A stretch of 64,000 nt of DNA from NCBI RefSeq assembly GCF_047495555.1, contig NZ_CP166866.1, positions 1,214,001 to 1,278,000 on the forward strand. Direction: 5' to 3'. The notes under the pieces were generated by a model, which was not told the origin of the DNA, did not search any database, and saw only the letters and a program-made list of their open reading frames with translations. Position numbers and translations under genes: made by a program. Source of the DNA: Methanobacterium_D sp040373355. Its GTDB lineage: Archaea; Methanobacteriota; Methanobacteria; Methanobacteriales; Methanobacteriaceae. Shown one piece after another: positions 36,160-44,558 of this stretch. How positions within the stretch are numbered: the first letter of the stretch is position 1; every line of letters begins with the position of its first letter.

Positions 36160-37158
36160 TTAAACTAATTTAGCTCTATCATAAACATTTTTCAGCGTTT
36201 GCATATCCACGCTGGTATAAATCTGAGTTGTAGAAAGGTTTGAATGCCCTAAAAGCTGTTGAATAGCTCTTATATCTACACCATTTTTAAGAAGGTGTGT
36301 TGCAAATGAGTGGCGTAAAATGTGTGGGGTAACTTTCTTTTTAATCCCTGCTTTTTTAGCGTGGGTTTTAATCATCATCTGGATATAACGGGGAGTTAAA
36401 TGATTTCCCGAGCGATTAACAAAAAGATATTCGCCGTCTTGAGGCTTTTTTTGAAGATATTCTTCGATTAACTCTTTAGTTTTATCATCGAAAAGTACAA
36501 TACGGTCTTTTTCCCCTTTACCTCTTATTCTTATAGTTCTTTCATGTAAATCTACGCTATCAGTGTATAAACTTACAAGTTCAGATACTCTAAGTCCAGA
36601 AGAGTAAAGTAGCGCTAAAATAACCTTATTTCGAAGATTCATTAACTGTTTACTTACTGAACAATCTGATTCATTATTAAATGCATTAATAAGATTTTCA
36701 ACTTCTACTTCATTTAAATGTTTAGGGAGGGACTTTGTCCTCTTTGGAGTTTTAACTTCATTTAGAATTTGAATACCGCCAAATTCAAAGAACTTTTTAC
36801 AGACAACAGTTACAAGATAAATATAATTTTGAGAAACGCCTTTGTCACGTTTTAAAAATTGAATATATTTTTTAAATGCCCTCAAAACTCTTCTCTCATC
36901 AGTTAGATTTTTTTCAGAACATAAAAAGTTGTAAAAATTAATGACTATTGATTTATATGTTTTGATAGTATTTCTTGAATAGTTCCGTATTTCAAGCTCA
37001 ATTAAGTAATCCTCTATCATTTCAGGAAAATCGAATGTATCTAATATGGATTCCTGTACAATATAGCTACTACCTTCAGCAGCAATGTCTCCATAACCAT
37101 CAGGTATTACATCTCTGTTTCTTCTCATATGATTGGAATATTGATTCATTGTATCCAT
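36160..37158 (-). CDS. xerA: Tyrosine recombinase XerA-like
   Basis: A 332-residue site-specific recombinase. The N-terminal SAM-like core-binding domain covers about 45-135. The catalytic domain has Arg in SGLRVSELVSL (about 188-198), the beta-hairpin Lys in RGKGEKDR, HILRHSFATHLL (His-x-x-Arg), LLGHSNLSTTQIY with the His and the Tyr nucleophile. Archaeal XerA resolves chromosome dimers at a dif site; no accessory integrase genes or attachment repeats are adjacent, which favours the housekeeping role. It could also be a decayed-element integrase, but the neighbourhood is ordinary. Confidence 0.88.
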   Translation of the reverse strand: MDTMNQYSNHMRRNRDVIPDGYGDIAAEGSSYIVQESILDTFDFPEMIEDYLIELEIRNYSRNTIKTYKSIVINFYNFLCSEKNLTDERRVLRAFKKYIQFLKRDKGVSQNYIYLVTVVCKKFFEFGGIQILNEVKTPKRTKSLPKHLNEVEVENLINAFNNESDCSVSKQLMNLRNKVILALLYSSGLRVSELVSLYTDSVDLHERTIRIRGKGEKDRIVLFDDKTKELIEEYLQKKPQDGEYLFVNRSGNHLTPRYIQMMIKTHAKKAGIKKKVTPHILRHSFATHLLKNGVDIRAIQQLLGHSNLSTTQIYTSVDMQTLKNVYDRAKLV

Positions 37159-37265
37159 ATATTAAGTTGTTTTTATCGAAATTAAAAATTCTTATTTGTC
37201 TATTAGGTTTATACTACATATAATTTCCGTTTTATATATGGGATGTAATATTAATGAGACTTATG

Positions 37266-38777
37266 TTACATGTAACTTCTATCTACATTTTCGTTAGGTA
37301 ATCCTGTATCAATGTTACTAATATTTTGAAAACTTGATAAATCTTTCTTCAAAGCATTTTCAAAGCTATTGTATCGTTTGATTATTTGATCTTCAATTGA
37401 AACAGCGTTATTTACTGCAAATTTCATATGTTTTTTTTCTATAAGTTTGCTGCCTTCCATTACAGCTATATCTCCAGCCATCCTTATGACTCCACCAAGA
37501 TCTCTTAATCTTAAAGTTAAGGAATCTTTTTCTTCATCAATGACATTTGCCCTTTTCCTTGCTTCATCAATTAGAATACCTATAGCTCCTCTTGTTGCAT
37601 GGGGTATTTTACCATCCATTTCAATTTCCTGTGCAACAAATTGGGCCAATTTAGCTACATTATCCTCATTATCTGGCATTGTTGTTCTCATAAGGATTTC
37701 ATACCCTTCTCCCTGAATTCTTGAACGAAGTGGAGGTAAAATATATTGTATATCTCTTATATTACAAGCCCCAACAAAAATAAAATCACAGGGTACATTT
37801 TCTACTTTAACTGAACTTCCAGCACTTTGAGGATTCCTACCAATAATTGGGAATACCTTATCTTGCATTGCACTTAAAATATAACGCTGTAATCCTGCAA
37901 TATGCACAATTTCATCTATAAAAAGAACCCCTTCATGTGCTTCATGTATTGCTCCAGGAACTACACGTTCATAAGGTTGTGTTCCTAAATCCGGATGTCC
38001 TCCATAAGGATCGTGCCTTACGTCTCCTAAAAGTTCTGTTTCGCTTGCTCCGGTTGCTTGAATGAATAATTTACGTTTTAATGGAGCTATAACATTTTTT
38101 GGTTTTTCATCAACAATTTCTCGCCTTTTTTCAAGGGCATTTTGATCGAGTATCTTAATTTTATCCCCGTCAAACCTTTCATATATTACAACTTCTTCTT
38201 TTCCATTTCTAACTCTAGTAGTTGTTATTCTATCTTGTGGAAAGCTTACTGGACCGCTGTTCATTTCGAACATCCCTAAGAGATCTCCTAAATGTTTTCG
38301 TCGAGCATTTATGTGTGAAAACTTATCGCCACCACATTCCGGGCATATGCTCTGATACGCACTATTGTAGCTTCCACAATGAACACATTTAAAACCTAAA
38401 CGTTCCGCAACAGCTTCAGGAACTTCAGAAGCTTTAACAATATCTCCTTCGGCCTTTTGAAGTTCCATTGTTTCACTTTTTTTTTCCTTACGAGTTTTTA
38501 TTTCTACAAATGGCCTTTCAGGCCTTTCAGGATTATGAACAACTGTAATTTCTTCATTAGGTTTTTTAAGGTGAAAAGAAATTGCCTGGGCTATCAATGA
38601 TTTACCAATACCGGGGGGACCAACAAGTAAAAGATTTCTCCTTTGTTTAGCCGCTATTTTGACAAATTCTATGATATCATCATGTCCAATAACTCTGTCC
38701 AGGGGATCTTTTGGTATTAAAATGTCTTTTGTAGTCTCTATATCTTTTAAAAACTCATTTTTCATGTTTACATACAT
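37266..38777 (-). CDS. LonB-like AAA+ ATPase lacking the protease domain, with zinc ribbon insert
   Basis: A 503-residue AAA+ protein most like archaeal Lon ATPase. Walker A is LLVGPPGIGKS (about 53-63 from this start), Walker B is GVLFIDEI (about 295-302) and the sensor/Arg region is PLRSRIQGEG. A zinc ribbon CVHCGS...CPECGG is inserted after Walker A (about 130-153). There are no membrane helices in the AAA+ module and no Ser-Lys protease domain, so it is an ATPase only. ATG 38777 is chosen because AGGAGGAGTG sits 5 bases upstream; an in-frame ATG at 38822 would add 15 residues. It lies downstream of dnaG. Confidence 0.82.
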   Translation of the reverse strand: MYVNMKNEFLKDIETTKDILIPKDPLDRVIGHDDIIEFVKIAAKQRRNLLLVGPPGIGKSLIAQAISFHLKKPNEEITVVHNPERPERPFVEIKTRKEKKSETMELQKAEGDIVKASEVPEAVAERLGFKCVHCGSYNSAYQSICPECGGDKFSHINARRKHLGDLLGMFEMNSGPVSFPQDRITTTRVRNGKEEVVIYERFDGDKIKILDQNALEKRREIVDEKPKNVIAPLKRKLFIQATGASETELLGDVRHDPYGGHPDLGTQPYERVVPGAIHEAHEGVLFIDEIVHIAGLQRYILSAMQDKVFPIIGRNPQSAGSSVKVENVPCDFIFVGACNIRDIQYILPPLRSRIQGEGYEILMRTTMPDNEDNVAKLAQFVAQEIEMDGKIPHATRGAIGILIDEARKRANVIDEEKDSLTLRLRDLGGVIRMAGDIAVMEGSKLIEKKHMKFAVNNAVSIEDQIIKRYNSFENALKKDLSSFQNISNIDTGLPNENVDRSYM

Positions 38778-38857
38778 TTGAACACTCCTCCTGGCAGGAA
38801 TCGGTAAATGTTGAGCTTTCAAAACTCTTAAAATTAAAAATATAAAAAATATAAATA

Positions 38858-38874
38858 TCCACCAAATTGGTGGA
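38858..38874. promoter_or_regulatory. Palindrome between dnaG and the LonB-like gene
   Basis: TCCACCAAATTGGTGGA is a perfect 8-base inverted repeat around one A. It starts just after the dnaG stop codon and just before TATA-like sequence preceding the LonB-like gene. It could be the dnaG terminator hairpin or an operator for the downstream gene; the one-base centre makes DNA-protein recognition more likely than an RNA stem. Confidence 0.45.
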
Positions 38875-38881
38875 AAGGTAT

Positions 38882-40042
38882 TTATCTGGTTATGACTTTT
38901 ATCGGCGCTGGTTTTTTAACCACATCGCTCATTTTAACTGCTACAATGTGTTTAAGCCCTTTTTCTTTAGCAATATCAATTAATCTCTGGCTTACAACAC
39001 CGTCAAAAACCACAGCATAAGTGTGATTATCTATTTTTTTAAGTTCATCGTAGAGATTCTCTACTTTAACTTCTTTAAGGATATTTAAGGCATCATCAAA
39101 GATTTCAGCATTTCCAGTACCTTCTAATTCTTTTAGAATGTTTTTCATGACTTTGACCTTATCTTCAGCCTTTTCTTTCTCTTTTACTTCAATTTTTTCA
39201 ACTTTAACTCCAAGGTCATGGTACATCTGTTCTACAGGAATTTTATCTCTTAAAGCAACCATAACTTCTTCTTTTTCAAGGTCTTCAACTTCTTTCCCTC
39301 GTGGAGCTCGGGTAACGTAATCAACTTCTCCAACCTGCAGTAGTTCTTTTAATATAAGTTCTCCGCCACGGTCACCGTCTACAAAAGCAGTAACTGTTTT
39401 ATTTTTGGTTAATTCAGCAACTGTTTTAGGTACACTTACACCTTCAACTGCTATTGCATTTTTAACACCGTATTTTAATAAGTTTAAGACATCTGCTCTT
39501 CCTTCAACAACAAGTATTGCATCGGATGTAGCTACATTTGGTCCTGCTGGAAGTCTCTCATCTCCGAAGTCAGTTATTTCATGAATTCTCATGGCTTCTT
39601 TGACTTCTTCTATCATTTTAAGGCTTTCTGGAGTTACTTCTTCCATCATTCCTTTGTAGAGTTCTTTTGCACGGTCTACTACTTTCCTTCTTTTAACTGC
39701 TCTTACATCTTCAACTTTGGAAACCTGTATATATGCTTCACAAGGTCCAACACGATTTATTGTTTCAAGTGATGCTGCAAGGATGGCAGTCTCGACTCTG
39801 TCAAGGCTGGATGGAATTACTATCTCTCCTTTTGAACGGCCTCCTCGAGAATTAATATTTACTTTAATTCTGCCAATTCGCCCTGTTTTTTGTAATTCTC
39901 TTAAATCAAGATCGTTGCTTAAAAGACCTTCAGTTTGTCCGAAAATGGCACCAACAACGTCAGGTTTTTCAACAATACCGTTAGCGTTAATTTGAGCATG
40001 AATGAGATATTTAGTTGTACTTATTTCTTCGCCTTTTCCCAT
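38882..40042 (-). CDS. dnaG: Archaeal DnaG primase-like toprim protein
   Basis: A 386-residue DnaG of the archaeal type. The toprim domain has ILVVEGRADVLNLLKYG (about 175-191) with the catalytic Glu and FVDGDRGGELI (about 220-230) with the DxD pair. There is no zinc-binding or helicase-binding domain as in bacterial DnaG. In archaea the protein is a stable subunit of the RNA exosome, where it favours poly(A) RNA, and has weak primase activity. AAGGAGGCCC precedes the ATG. It follows the UPF0292 toprim gene by 96 bases in the same direction. Confidence 0.94.
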   Translation of the reverse strand: MGKGEEISTTKYLIHAQINANGIVEKPDVVGAIFGQTEGLLSNDLDLRELQKTGRIGRIKVNINSRGGRSKGEIVIPSSLDRVETAILAASLETINRVGPCEAYIQVSKVEDVRAVKRRKVVDRAKELYKGMMEEVTPESLKMIEEVKEAMRIHEITDFGDERLPAGPNVATSDAILVVEGRADVLNLLKYGVKNAIAVEGVSVPKTVAELTKNKTVTAFVDGDRGGELILKELLQVGEVDYVTRAPRGKEVEDLEKEEVMVALRDKIPVEQMYHDLGVKVEKIEVKEKEKAEDKVKVMKNILKELEGTGNAEIFDDALNILKEVKVENLYDELKKIDNHTYAVVFDGVVSQRLIDIAKEKGLKHIVAVKMSDVVKKPAPIKVITR

Positions 40043-40074
40043 GAATGGGCCTCCTTTGTTAGATAGATACTTTT

Positions 40075-40127
40075 GCGATATTATTAGAATCGCATGTGAA
40101 CGGGCTTTCCATTCAACGGATAATCCG
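40075..40127 (-). other. Three tandem hairpins between the UPF0292 gene and dnaG
   Basis: On the leftward message, three consecutive stems can be drawn: CGGA-tta-TCCG (40117-40127), GAATGG-aaagc-CCGTTC with one G-U pair (40098-40114) and GCGAT-N9-ATCGC (40075-40093). The stretch is visibly richer in G and C than its surroundings. It may be an intercistronic processing or attenuation element, or a small RNA. I could not match it to a known guide RNA class. Confidence 0.4.
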
Positions 40128-40138
40128 GCTGATAATAG

Positions 40139-40546
40139 TTATATATAATTACCATAAGGATTTATTTCAAGTTCCAGTTGTTTTAAGTGTTTTGGAAGAC
40201 TTTCTATATCTTTAATATATTTTCTTGTAATATTCATTAAATTTTTTCTAATATTAAGATTGGGATGAGAGCCAAGGCTTTGGATATCTTCTGACAGTTT
40301 CTTAGCGAGTATATTTCCTTTTTTATCAAAATCTGTCAGTATAATAACTTCTGATGATGATTCGGTTGCTTTTTCAGCTATTTCGAAGAGTTTAAGACCA
40401 GAGCCAGAAACCTTGATTATATTACCATTTATGCCCAGTGTTTTTAAGGCCTCTTCGTCCTTCTTACCCTCTATAAGAATTGGCGTCCCCTGTTCTACTC
40501 GAACTGATAGCTCTTCAACAATACGAGATAATCTTCTAAAACTCAT
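40139..40546 (-). CDS. UPF0292 small toprim-domain protein
   Basis: A 135-residue protein that is essentially one toprim domain: PILIEGKKDEEALKTLGI (about 22-39) with the catalytic Glu and VIILTDFDKKGNILAKKL (about 66-83) with the DxD motif. The family resembles ribonuclease M5 and small primase-like toprim proteins. It lies upstream of dnaG, another toprim protein, probably in the same operon, hinting at a role in RNA processing or replication. ATG 40546 is preferred over TTG 40570, which has no ribosome binding site. Confidence 0.82.
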   Translation of the reverse strand: MSFRRLSRIVEELSVRVEQGTPILIEGKKDEEALKTLGINGNIIKVSGSGLKLFEIAEKATESSSEVIILTDFDKKGNILAKKLSEDIQSLGSHPNLNIRKNLMNITRKYIKDIESLPKHLKQLELEINPYGNYI

Positions 40547-40783
40547 GGTAAGCCCTTTGTGAAATTTCAATTAGTATCTACTGATAATATAACTCTATCT
40601 TATATAAATAATTGAATATAAAAAACAAGTAATAACTTATAGATTAATACTATTTTTAGCATTTTTAATAACTATTTAATACGTTATTTGATATTATTAT
40701 TAATATTTATAAGTTATTTAAATAAATATATAGTTTTAAATATGTTTATATTATATCATTAAACTGTATAATTAAATAAACTT

Positions 40784-40894
40784 GGAGGTTATCAAAACTC
40801 ATTTTGAATTTTGGAACATTCGAAATCTTAAATTTCGATGTCTCGAATGCTTTGTATTTGATAACCCCAAAAATATTGAAAATATTTTTGGAGG
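40784..40894 (+). promoter_or_regulatory. Structured 5' leader of the DUF211 gene, candidate cis-regulatory RNA
   Basis: Two abutting stems precede the gene. P1 is a perfect 10-base pairing of GGTTATCAAA (40787-40796) with TTTGATAACC (40857-40866), closing a 60-base loop. P2 pairs CCAAAAATATT (40867-40877) with AATATTTTTGG (40881-40891) over a GAA loop and takes in the first two G of the ribosome binding site GGAGG (40890-40894). Inside P1, TCGAAAT/ATTTCGA (40820-40838) and CATTCGA/TCGAATG (40817-40849) are mutually exclusive. A TATA-like run near 40744-40752 would start the message about 130 bases before the gene. Confidence 0.6.
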
Positions 40895-40902
40895 ATAAGA
40901 AA

Positions 40903-41193
40903 GTGGCAAAAGGCCTGATTAGAATTGTTTTAGATATTTTAAAACCTCATGAACCAAACATACCATATTTTGCAAAATATTTAAGCGAATTAGAAGGTGT
41001 AGATGGGGTAAATGTTACTTTAATGGAAATTGATAAAGAAACTGAAAATGTTAAAGTAACAATGCAGGGTAATGACCTGAACTTTGATATGATTAACGAT
41101 GCTATTAAACAGTACGGTGGTTCAATTCACAGTGTTGATGAGGTCGTGGCAGGTAAAAAACTCGTTGAAGAAGTTACAACACCTCAAGATTAA
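40903..41193 (+). CDS. DUF211 family protein
   Basis: A 96-residue protein with the ferredoxin-like fold predicted for DUF211: MAKGLIRIVLDILKPHEPNI, then the strand-helix repeat VNVTLMEIDKETENVKVTM and a C-terminal GGSIHSVDEVVAGKKLVEE. The start is GTG at 40903, preceded by GGAGGATAAGAAA; the frame is open further upstream but that part lies in the structured leader. DUF211 is found mainly in archaea, and structures show a compact oligomer; function is not known. Expression probably depends on the leader. Confidence 0.85.
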   Translation: MAKGLIRIVLDILKPHEPNIPYFAKYLSELEGVDGVNVTLMEIDKETENVKVTMQGNDLNFDMINDAIKQYGGSIHSVDEVVAGKKLVEEVTTPQD

Positions 41194-41274
41194 TTTTATA
41201 ATTCCAATCTTATAAAAAATTAACATTAAATTATTTTTTCTAAATTAAGATAATGTCAAAAGAGATGGTTATCA

Positions 41275-41940
41275 ATGAACAATGAAAAGAAGGTTTCACC
41301 TAAAACTTTCTTAGAAAAATTTTCCAAAAAATCAGAATTATCTAAACTCAAACGTCTGAATGTTACTTCTTCCCAAATTTCAGATGCCTTAAATAATTTA
41401 ACAGGTAATTCTGGCGTGTTATCTGGAGTCATGCCTTTATTTGATACTTCAATCATGGGAAATGCAATAACTGTAGATACAAAATCTGATGATTGGGGAA
41501 CGAGTGTAAATGCAATAGACGAAGCTAAAAAGGGTGAAATTCTTTTAATCAAAGTAGATGAAGACGATAAGGCTATTTGGGGTGAATTAACTTCTAAAAC
41601 TGCAAAAGAGAAAGGAATTATAGCTACTGTTATTTATGGTGCAGTTAGAGATGTTGGAGCAATAAAAGAAATGAAATATCCTGTTTTTTCAAAAAATATA
41701 GTTCCAAATGCTGGAAAACCCAAAGCAGAAGGCGAAATCAATGTAAAAGTTCAATGTGGTGATCTAATTATTAATCATCAAGATATTATAATTGGGGATG
41801 AATGTGGAGTTGTAGTTGTACCCAAAGAACTTTTGGGTGATGTAATTAAGGAAGCATTAAACATTAAAAGAAAGGAAAAGCAGATTATTAAAGATATAGA
41901 AGAAGGTTTATCATTATCATCAATTCTCAATTTAAAATAA
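41275..41940 (+). CDS. RraA-like family protein (possible HMG/CHA-type aldolase)
   Basis: A 221-residue protein of the RraA/demethylmenaquinone-methyltransferase-like fold. Motifs: TSSQISDALNNLTG (about 31-44), ANAITV-type strand MGNAITVDTKSDDW (about 61-74), IYGAVRDVGAIKEM (about 122-135) with the Arg-Asp pair that binds metal and substrate in the aldolases, and GDECGVVVVPKEL (about 166-178). RraA itself inhibits RNase E in bacteria; archaeal relatives are more likely lyases. Exact reaction unknown. A charged helix extends the C-terminus. Confidence 0.8.
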   Translation: MNNEKKVSPKTFLEKFSKKSELSKLKRLNVTSSQISDALNNLTGNSGVLSGVMPLFDTSIMGNAITVDTKSDDWGTSVNAIDEAKKGEILLIKVDEDDKAIWGELTSKTAKEKGIIATVIYGAVRDVGAIKEMKYPVFSKNIVPNAGKPKAEGEINVKVQCGDLIINHQDIIIGDECGVVVVPKELLGDVIKEALNIKRKEKQIIKDIEEGLSLSSILNLK

Positions 41941-42007
41941 AAAGTTTTTTAAGTAACTAATTGAAAAATATCTTAAATCTGAAAACTATAATTTTAAGGG
42001 TTTTAAA

Positions 42008-43072
42008 ATGCAAAGCACAACTGAATTTATTAAGAAGCATAAGGGTAAAATTGCAATTTCATTTGCTTTAAGCTTATTCCTAATATTCATTGTATCATTT
42101 TTAGTAGGTTTAGATGATATTATGGAGGTTTTAAGTCGTACAAACATTTATTTAATGATTTTAACTCTTATTCTAGAAGTTATTATAATAATGTTATGGA
42201 CAGAGCGATGGAGATTGATATTAGATGTGCTTCACAGTGCCCCTGGATTTAAACAACTTTCTGCAATGCTCTATGCAAGTCTTTTTGGAAATAACGTAAC
42301 TCCTGGTGCAGCTGGAGGGGAACCTCTAAGGGCTTACCTTCTGGATAAATTTGAAGGTATTCCTTTTGAAACTGGCTTTGCATCTGCAACTGCAGATAGA
42401 GTTTTTGAGTTTTTCCCATTTGTGCTAGTATCTACACTGACTGCTTATCTTATATTTACGTTAAATATCGGATTTTTTACCAGTTTACTTGTCAGTATAA
42501 TGATAATAATAACCATGATATTATTTGGTCTGATGATATATGTTGGATATAATAAAGAAGTATCTACTAGAATAATTTTATCTATTGCAAGGAAAATATT
42601 TCCTTATGCAAAGAAATTAACCTCTAAGGAAACATCATTTACTAAAGTAAGGGATAAATTAGTTGGATATATTGATACATTTACCTTTGGTTTTCAGGGT
42701 GTTTTAAGAGATCACAGAATGTTTATAATAGGCATCTTTATTTCATTTTTGATGTGGGGAATTGATAACTTCCGTTTTTACCTTACATTTGGAGCTTTAG
42801 GCTATTATCCACCTATTATTCCTATGATAATTATATACACAGTCTCAATATTAGTTTCTATACTTCCTACATTACCTGGATCTTTAGGTATTCGTGAAGG
42901 AGTAATGGTGGCTATGTTTTTACCTGTAGGGGTTCCAGCAGATGTAGTTTTAGCTGCATCTCTTTTAGATAGATTGGTTACTTACATAATGCCTACATTC
43001 TTTGGGGCTGTAGCCACATTTTATTATGGAAGAATTTATAAAAATAGAAGAATTAATTCTACTTCCATATAA
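42008..43072 (+). CDS. Lysylphosphatidylglycerol synthase-type membrane protein (UPF0104)
   Basis: A 354-residue integral membrane protein with about eight hydrophobic helices. It matches the LPG synthase/flippase transmembrane family, with the family motif LFGNNVTPGAAGGEPLRAYL (about 95-114), ATADRVFEFFPF (about 126-137) and LPGSLGIREGVMV (about 294-306). The soluble aminoacyl-transferase half of MprF is absent, so lipid transport or a polyisoprenoid-linked role is more likely than lysinylation. GGGTTTTAAA precedes the ATG. Confidence 0.85.
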   Translation: MQSTTEFIKKHKGKIAISFALSLFLIFIVSFLVGLDDIMEVLSRTNIYLMILTLILEVIIIMLWTERWRLILDVLHSAPGFKQLSAMLYASLFGNNVTPGAAGGEPLRAYLLDKFEGIPFETGFASATADRVFEFFPFVLVSTLTAYLIFTLNIGFFTSLLVSIMIIITMILFGLMIYVGYNKEVSTRIILSIARKIFPYAKKLTSKETSFTKVRDKLVGYIDTFTFGFQGVLRDHRMFIIGIFISFLMWGIDNFRFYLTFGALGYYPPIIPMIIIYTVSILVSILPTLPGSLGIREGVMVAMFLPVGVPADVVLAASLLDRLVTYIMPTFFGAVATFYYGRIYKNRRINSTSI

Positions 43073-43239
43073 ACTAAAAAATTAAAAATAATTATTCTTT
43101 TTAGTTAATTCTAGTAACTATACGCTTAATTAAAAAAGCTTATATTATAGATTAATATTTAATATTTAAAAATATCGCAACATTTAAATAGTATGACTCA
43201 ACACTATAATAATATATAAAACTATCGGTATGATGATAA

Positions 43240-43515
43240 ATGAAAAAATTAGGAAACGTCTCTCATATCTCAAATAAAGGTAAAATTATCGTTAGATCGG
43301 ATAATACGCCTGGTTTTGGGCTACCTGTTTTTGGAAAAGATAAAAAAAGAATTGGAGTTGTTCAGGATGTCTTTGGACCTACTAAAACTCCATACATTAC
43401 AGTTAAAGTTCATGCAAAAGATACTAGTAATCTTGAAAATCGAGTTGGAGAGACATTATTCGTATCATCAAAACCTATAAATAAATGGGGGCGGAAAAAA
43501 CGAAAGAAAAGATGA
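43240..43515 (+). CDS. gar1: H/ACA ribonucleoprotein subunit Gar1
   Basis: A 91-residue beta-barrel protein of the H/ACA RNP, which guides pseudouridylation with Cbf5, Nop10 and L7Ae. Conserved segments: LGNVSHISNKGKIIVRS, KRIGVVQDVFGPTKTPYITV (about 46-65) and a basic tail GRKKRKKR. It precedes tfb, and its stop overlaps the preferred tfb start as ATGA, so the two are translationally coupled. This gar1-tfb order is conserved in many archaea. Confidence 0.92.
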   Translation: MKKLGNVSHISNKGKIIVRSDNTPGFGLPVFGKDKKRIGVVQDVFGPTKTPYITVKVHAKDTSNLENRVGETLFVSSKPINKWGRKKRKKR

Positions 43516-44447
43516 AATACGACGTTTCAGAAATCGAAAAAGTGGAAACGAAGTGTCCAGAATGCGATTCTGAAAAACTCATCAATGATCATGAGCGTGG
43601 TGAAATCGTTTGTGGTGCATGTGGTCTGGTTATAGATGATAATTTAGTTGATATGGGACCAGAATGGAGAGCCTTTGACCACGAGCAAAGGGATAAAAGA
43701 ACAAGGGTAGGTGCCCCAATAACTTATACAATCCACGATAAAGGTCTAAGTACCATGATCGACTGGAGGAATAAGGACATCTACGGTAGAGACATCCCTG
43801 CAAGAAACCGTGCCCAATGGTACCGTTTAAGAAAGTGGCAGAGAAAAATAAGGATTTCTGGAGCTACAGAAAGAAACCTTGCATTTGCTTTAAGCGAACT
43901 TGACAGAGATTCATCAAGATTAGGTTTACCAAGAAGTGTTAGGGAAGCTGCATCTGTTGTATACAGAAGCGCAGTCGAAAACAAACTCATTAGGGGAAGG
44001 AGTATTGAAGGGGTTGTTGCAGCATCACTATATGCAGCATGCAGAAGATGTAACGTTCCAAGAACACTCGATGAGATTGCAGAAGTTTCCCGTGTAAGTA
44101 AAAAAGAAGTTGGAAGAACTTACAGGTTCCTGACTCGTGAACTTAACATAAAATTACCACCAACCTCACCAGTGGACTATGTTCCAAGATTTGCAAGTGA
44201 ATTAAGCTTGTCTGGTGAAGTTCAATCAAAAGCAATTGAAATAATCGAAAAAGCTATGGAAAAGGGCCTTACTTCAGGTAGAGGGCCTACAGGAGTTGCA
44301 GCAGCAGCTTTATATATTGCATCTGTACTTCTCGGAGAAAGAAAAACTCAAAGAGATGTAGCAGACATTGCGGGTGTAACCGAAGTAACCATCCGTAACA
44401 GATACAAAGAGCTAACTGAACAGCTCGACATGGGTGTAACTTTATAG
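43512..44447 (+). CDS. tfb: Transcription initiation factor TFB
   Basis: Archaeal TFIIB homologue that bridges TBP, DNA and RNA polymerase. The 311-residue protein has an N-terminal zinc ribbon (CPECDSEKL...CGACGLVI, about 15-36), the B-finger/linker around WRAFDHEQRDKRTR, and two cyclin-like repeats (about 110-205 and 205-300) ending in a helix-turn-helix TQRDVADIAGVTEVTIRNRY that contacts BRE. ATG 43512 overlaps the gar1 stop codon; an in-frame ATG at 43485 lies within gar1 and would add nine residues. Confidence 0.95.
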   Translation: MKYDVSEIEKVETKCPECDSEKLINDHERGEIVCGACGLVIDDNLVDMGPEWRAFDHEQRDKRTRVGAPITYTIHDKGLSTMIDWRNKDIYGRDIPARNRAQWYRLRKWQRKIRISGATERNLAFALSELDRDSSRLGLPRSVREAASVVYRSAVENKLIRGRSIEGVVAASLYAACRRCNVPRTLDEIAEVSRVSKKEVGRTYRFLTRELNIKLPPTSPVDYVPRFASELSLSGEVQSKAIEIIEKAMEKGLTSGRGPTGVAAAALYIASVLLGERKTQRDVADIAGVTEVTIRNRYKELTEQLDMGVTL

Positions 44448-44498
44448 TTACCCTAATCCCTTATTTTTTAATATCTTATATTAATCAATATTTAGTCT

Positions 44499-44530
44499 CT
44501 ATTTTTAGTAAATAGCTTAATTTTTAGTTT
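44499..44530 (+). terminator. Possible terminator after tfb
   Basis: CTATTT-ttagt-AAATAG (44499-44515) is a short hairpin followed by T-rich sequence, about 50 bases after the tfb stop. It also lies downstream of the convergent ectC gene. Confidence 0.3.
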
Positions 44531-44558
44531 TATTTAATTACACAGTTAAATTGTGATA

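Noticed and set aside
36160..37158. XerA-like gene as integrase of a mobile element
   Set aside because: No attachment repeats, tRNA target, or phage/plasmid genes adjoin it; flanks are core genes.
40804..40902. N-terminal extension of the DUF211 protein from TTG 40804
   Set aside because: The extra 33 residues coincide with the inverted repeats, and GGAGGATAAGAAA before GTG 40903 marks the real start.
43485..43511. Upstream ATG for tfb inside gar1
   Set aside because: No ribosome binding site precedes it; the ATGA overlap at 43512-43515 and the resulting 311-residue length are more convincing.
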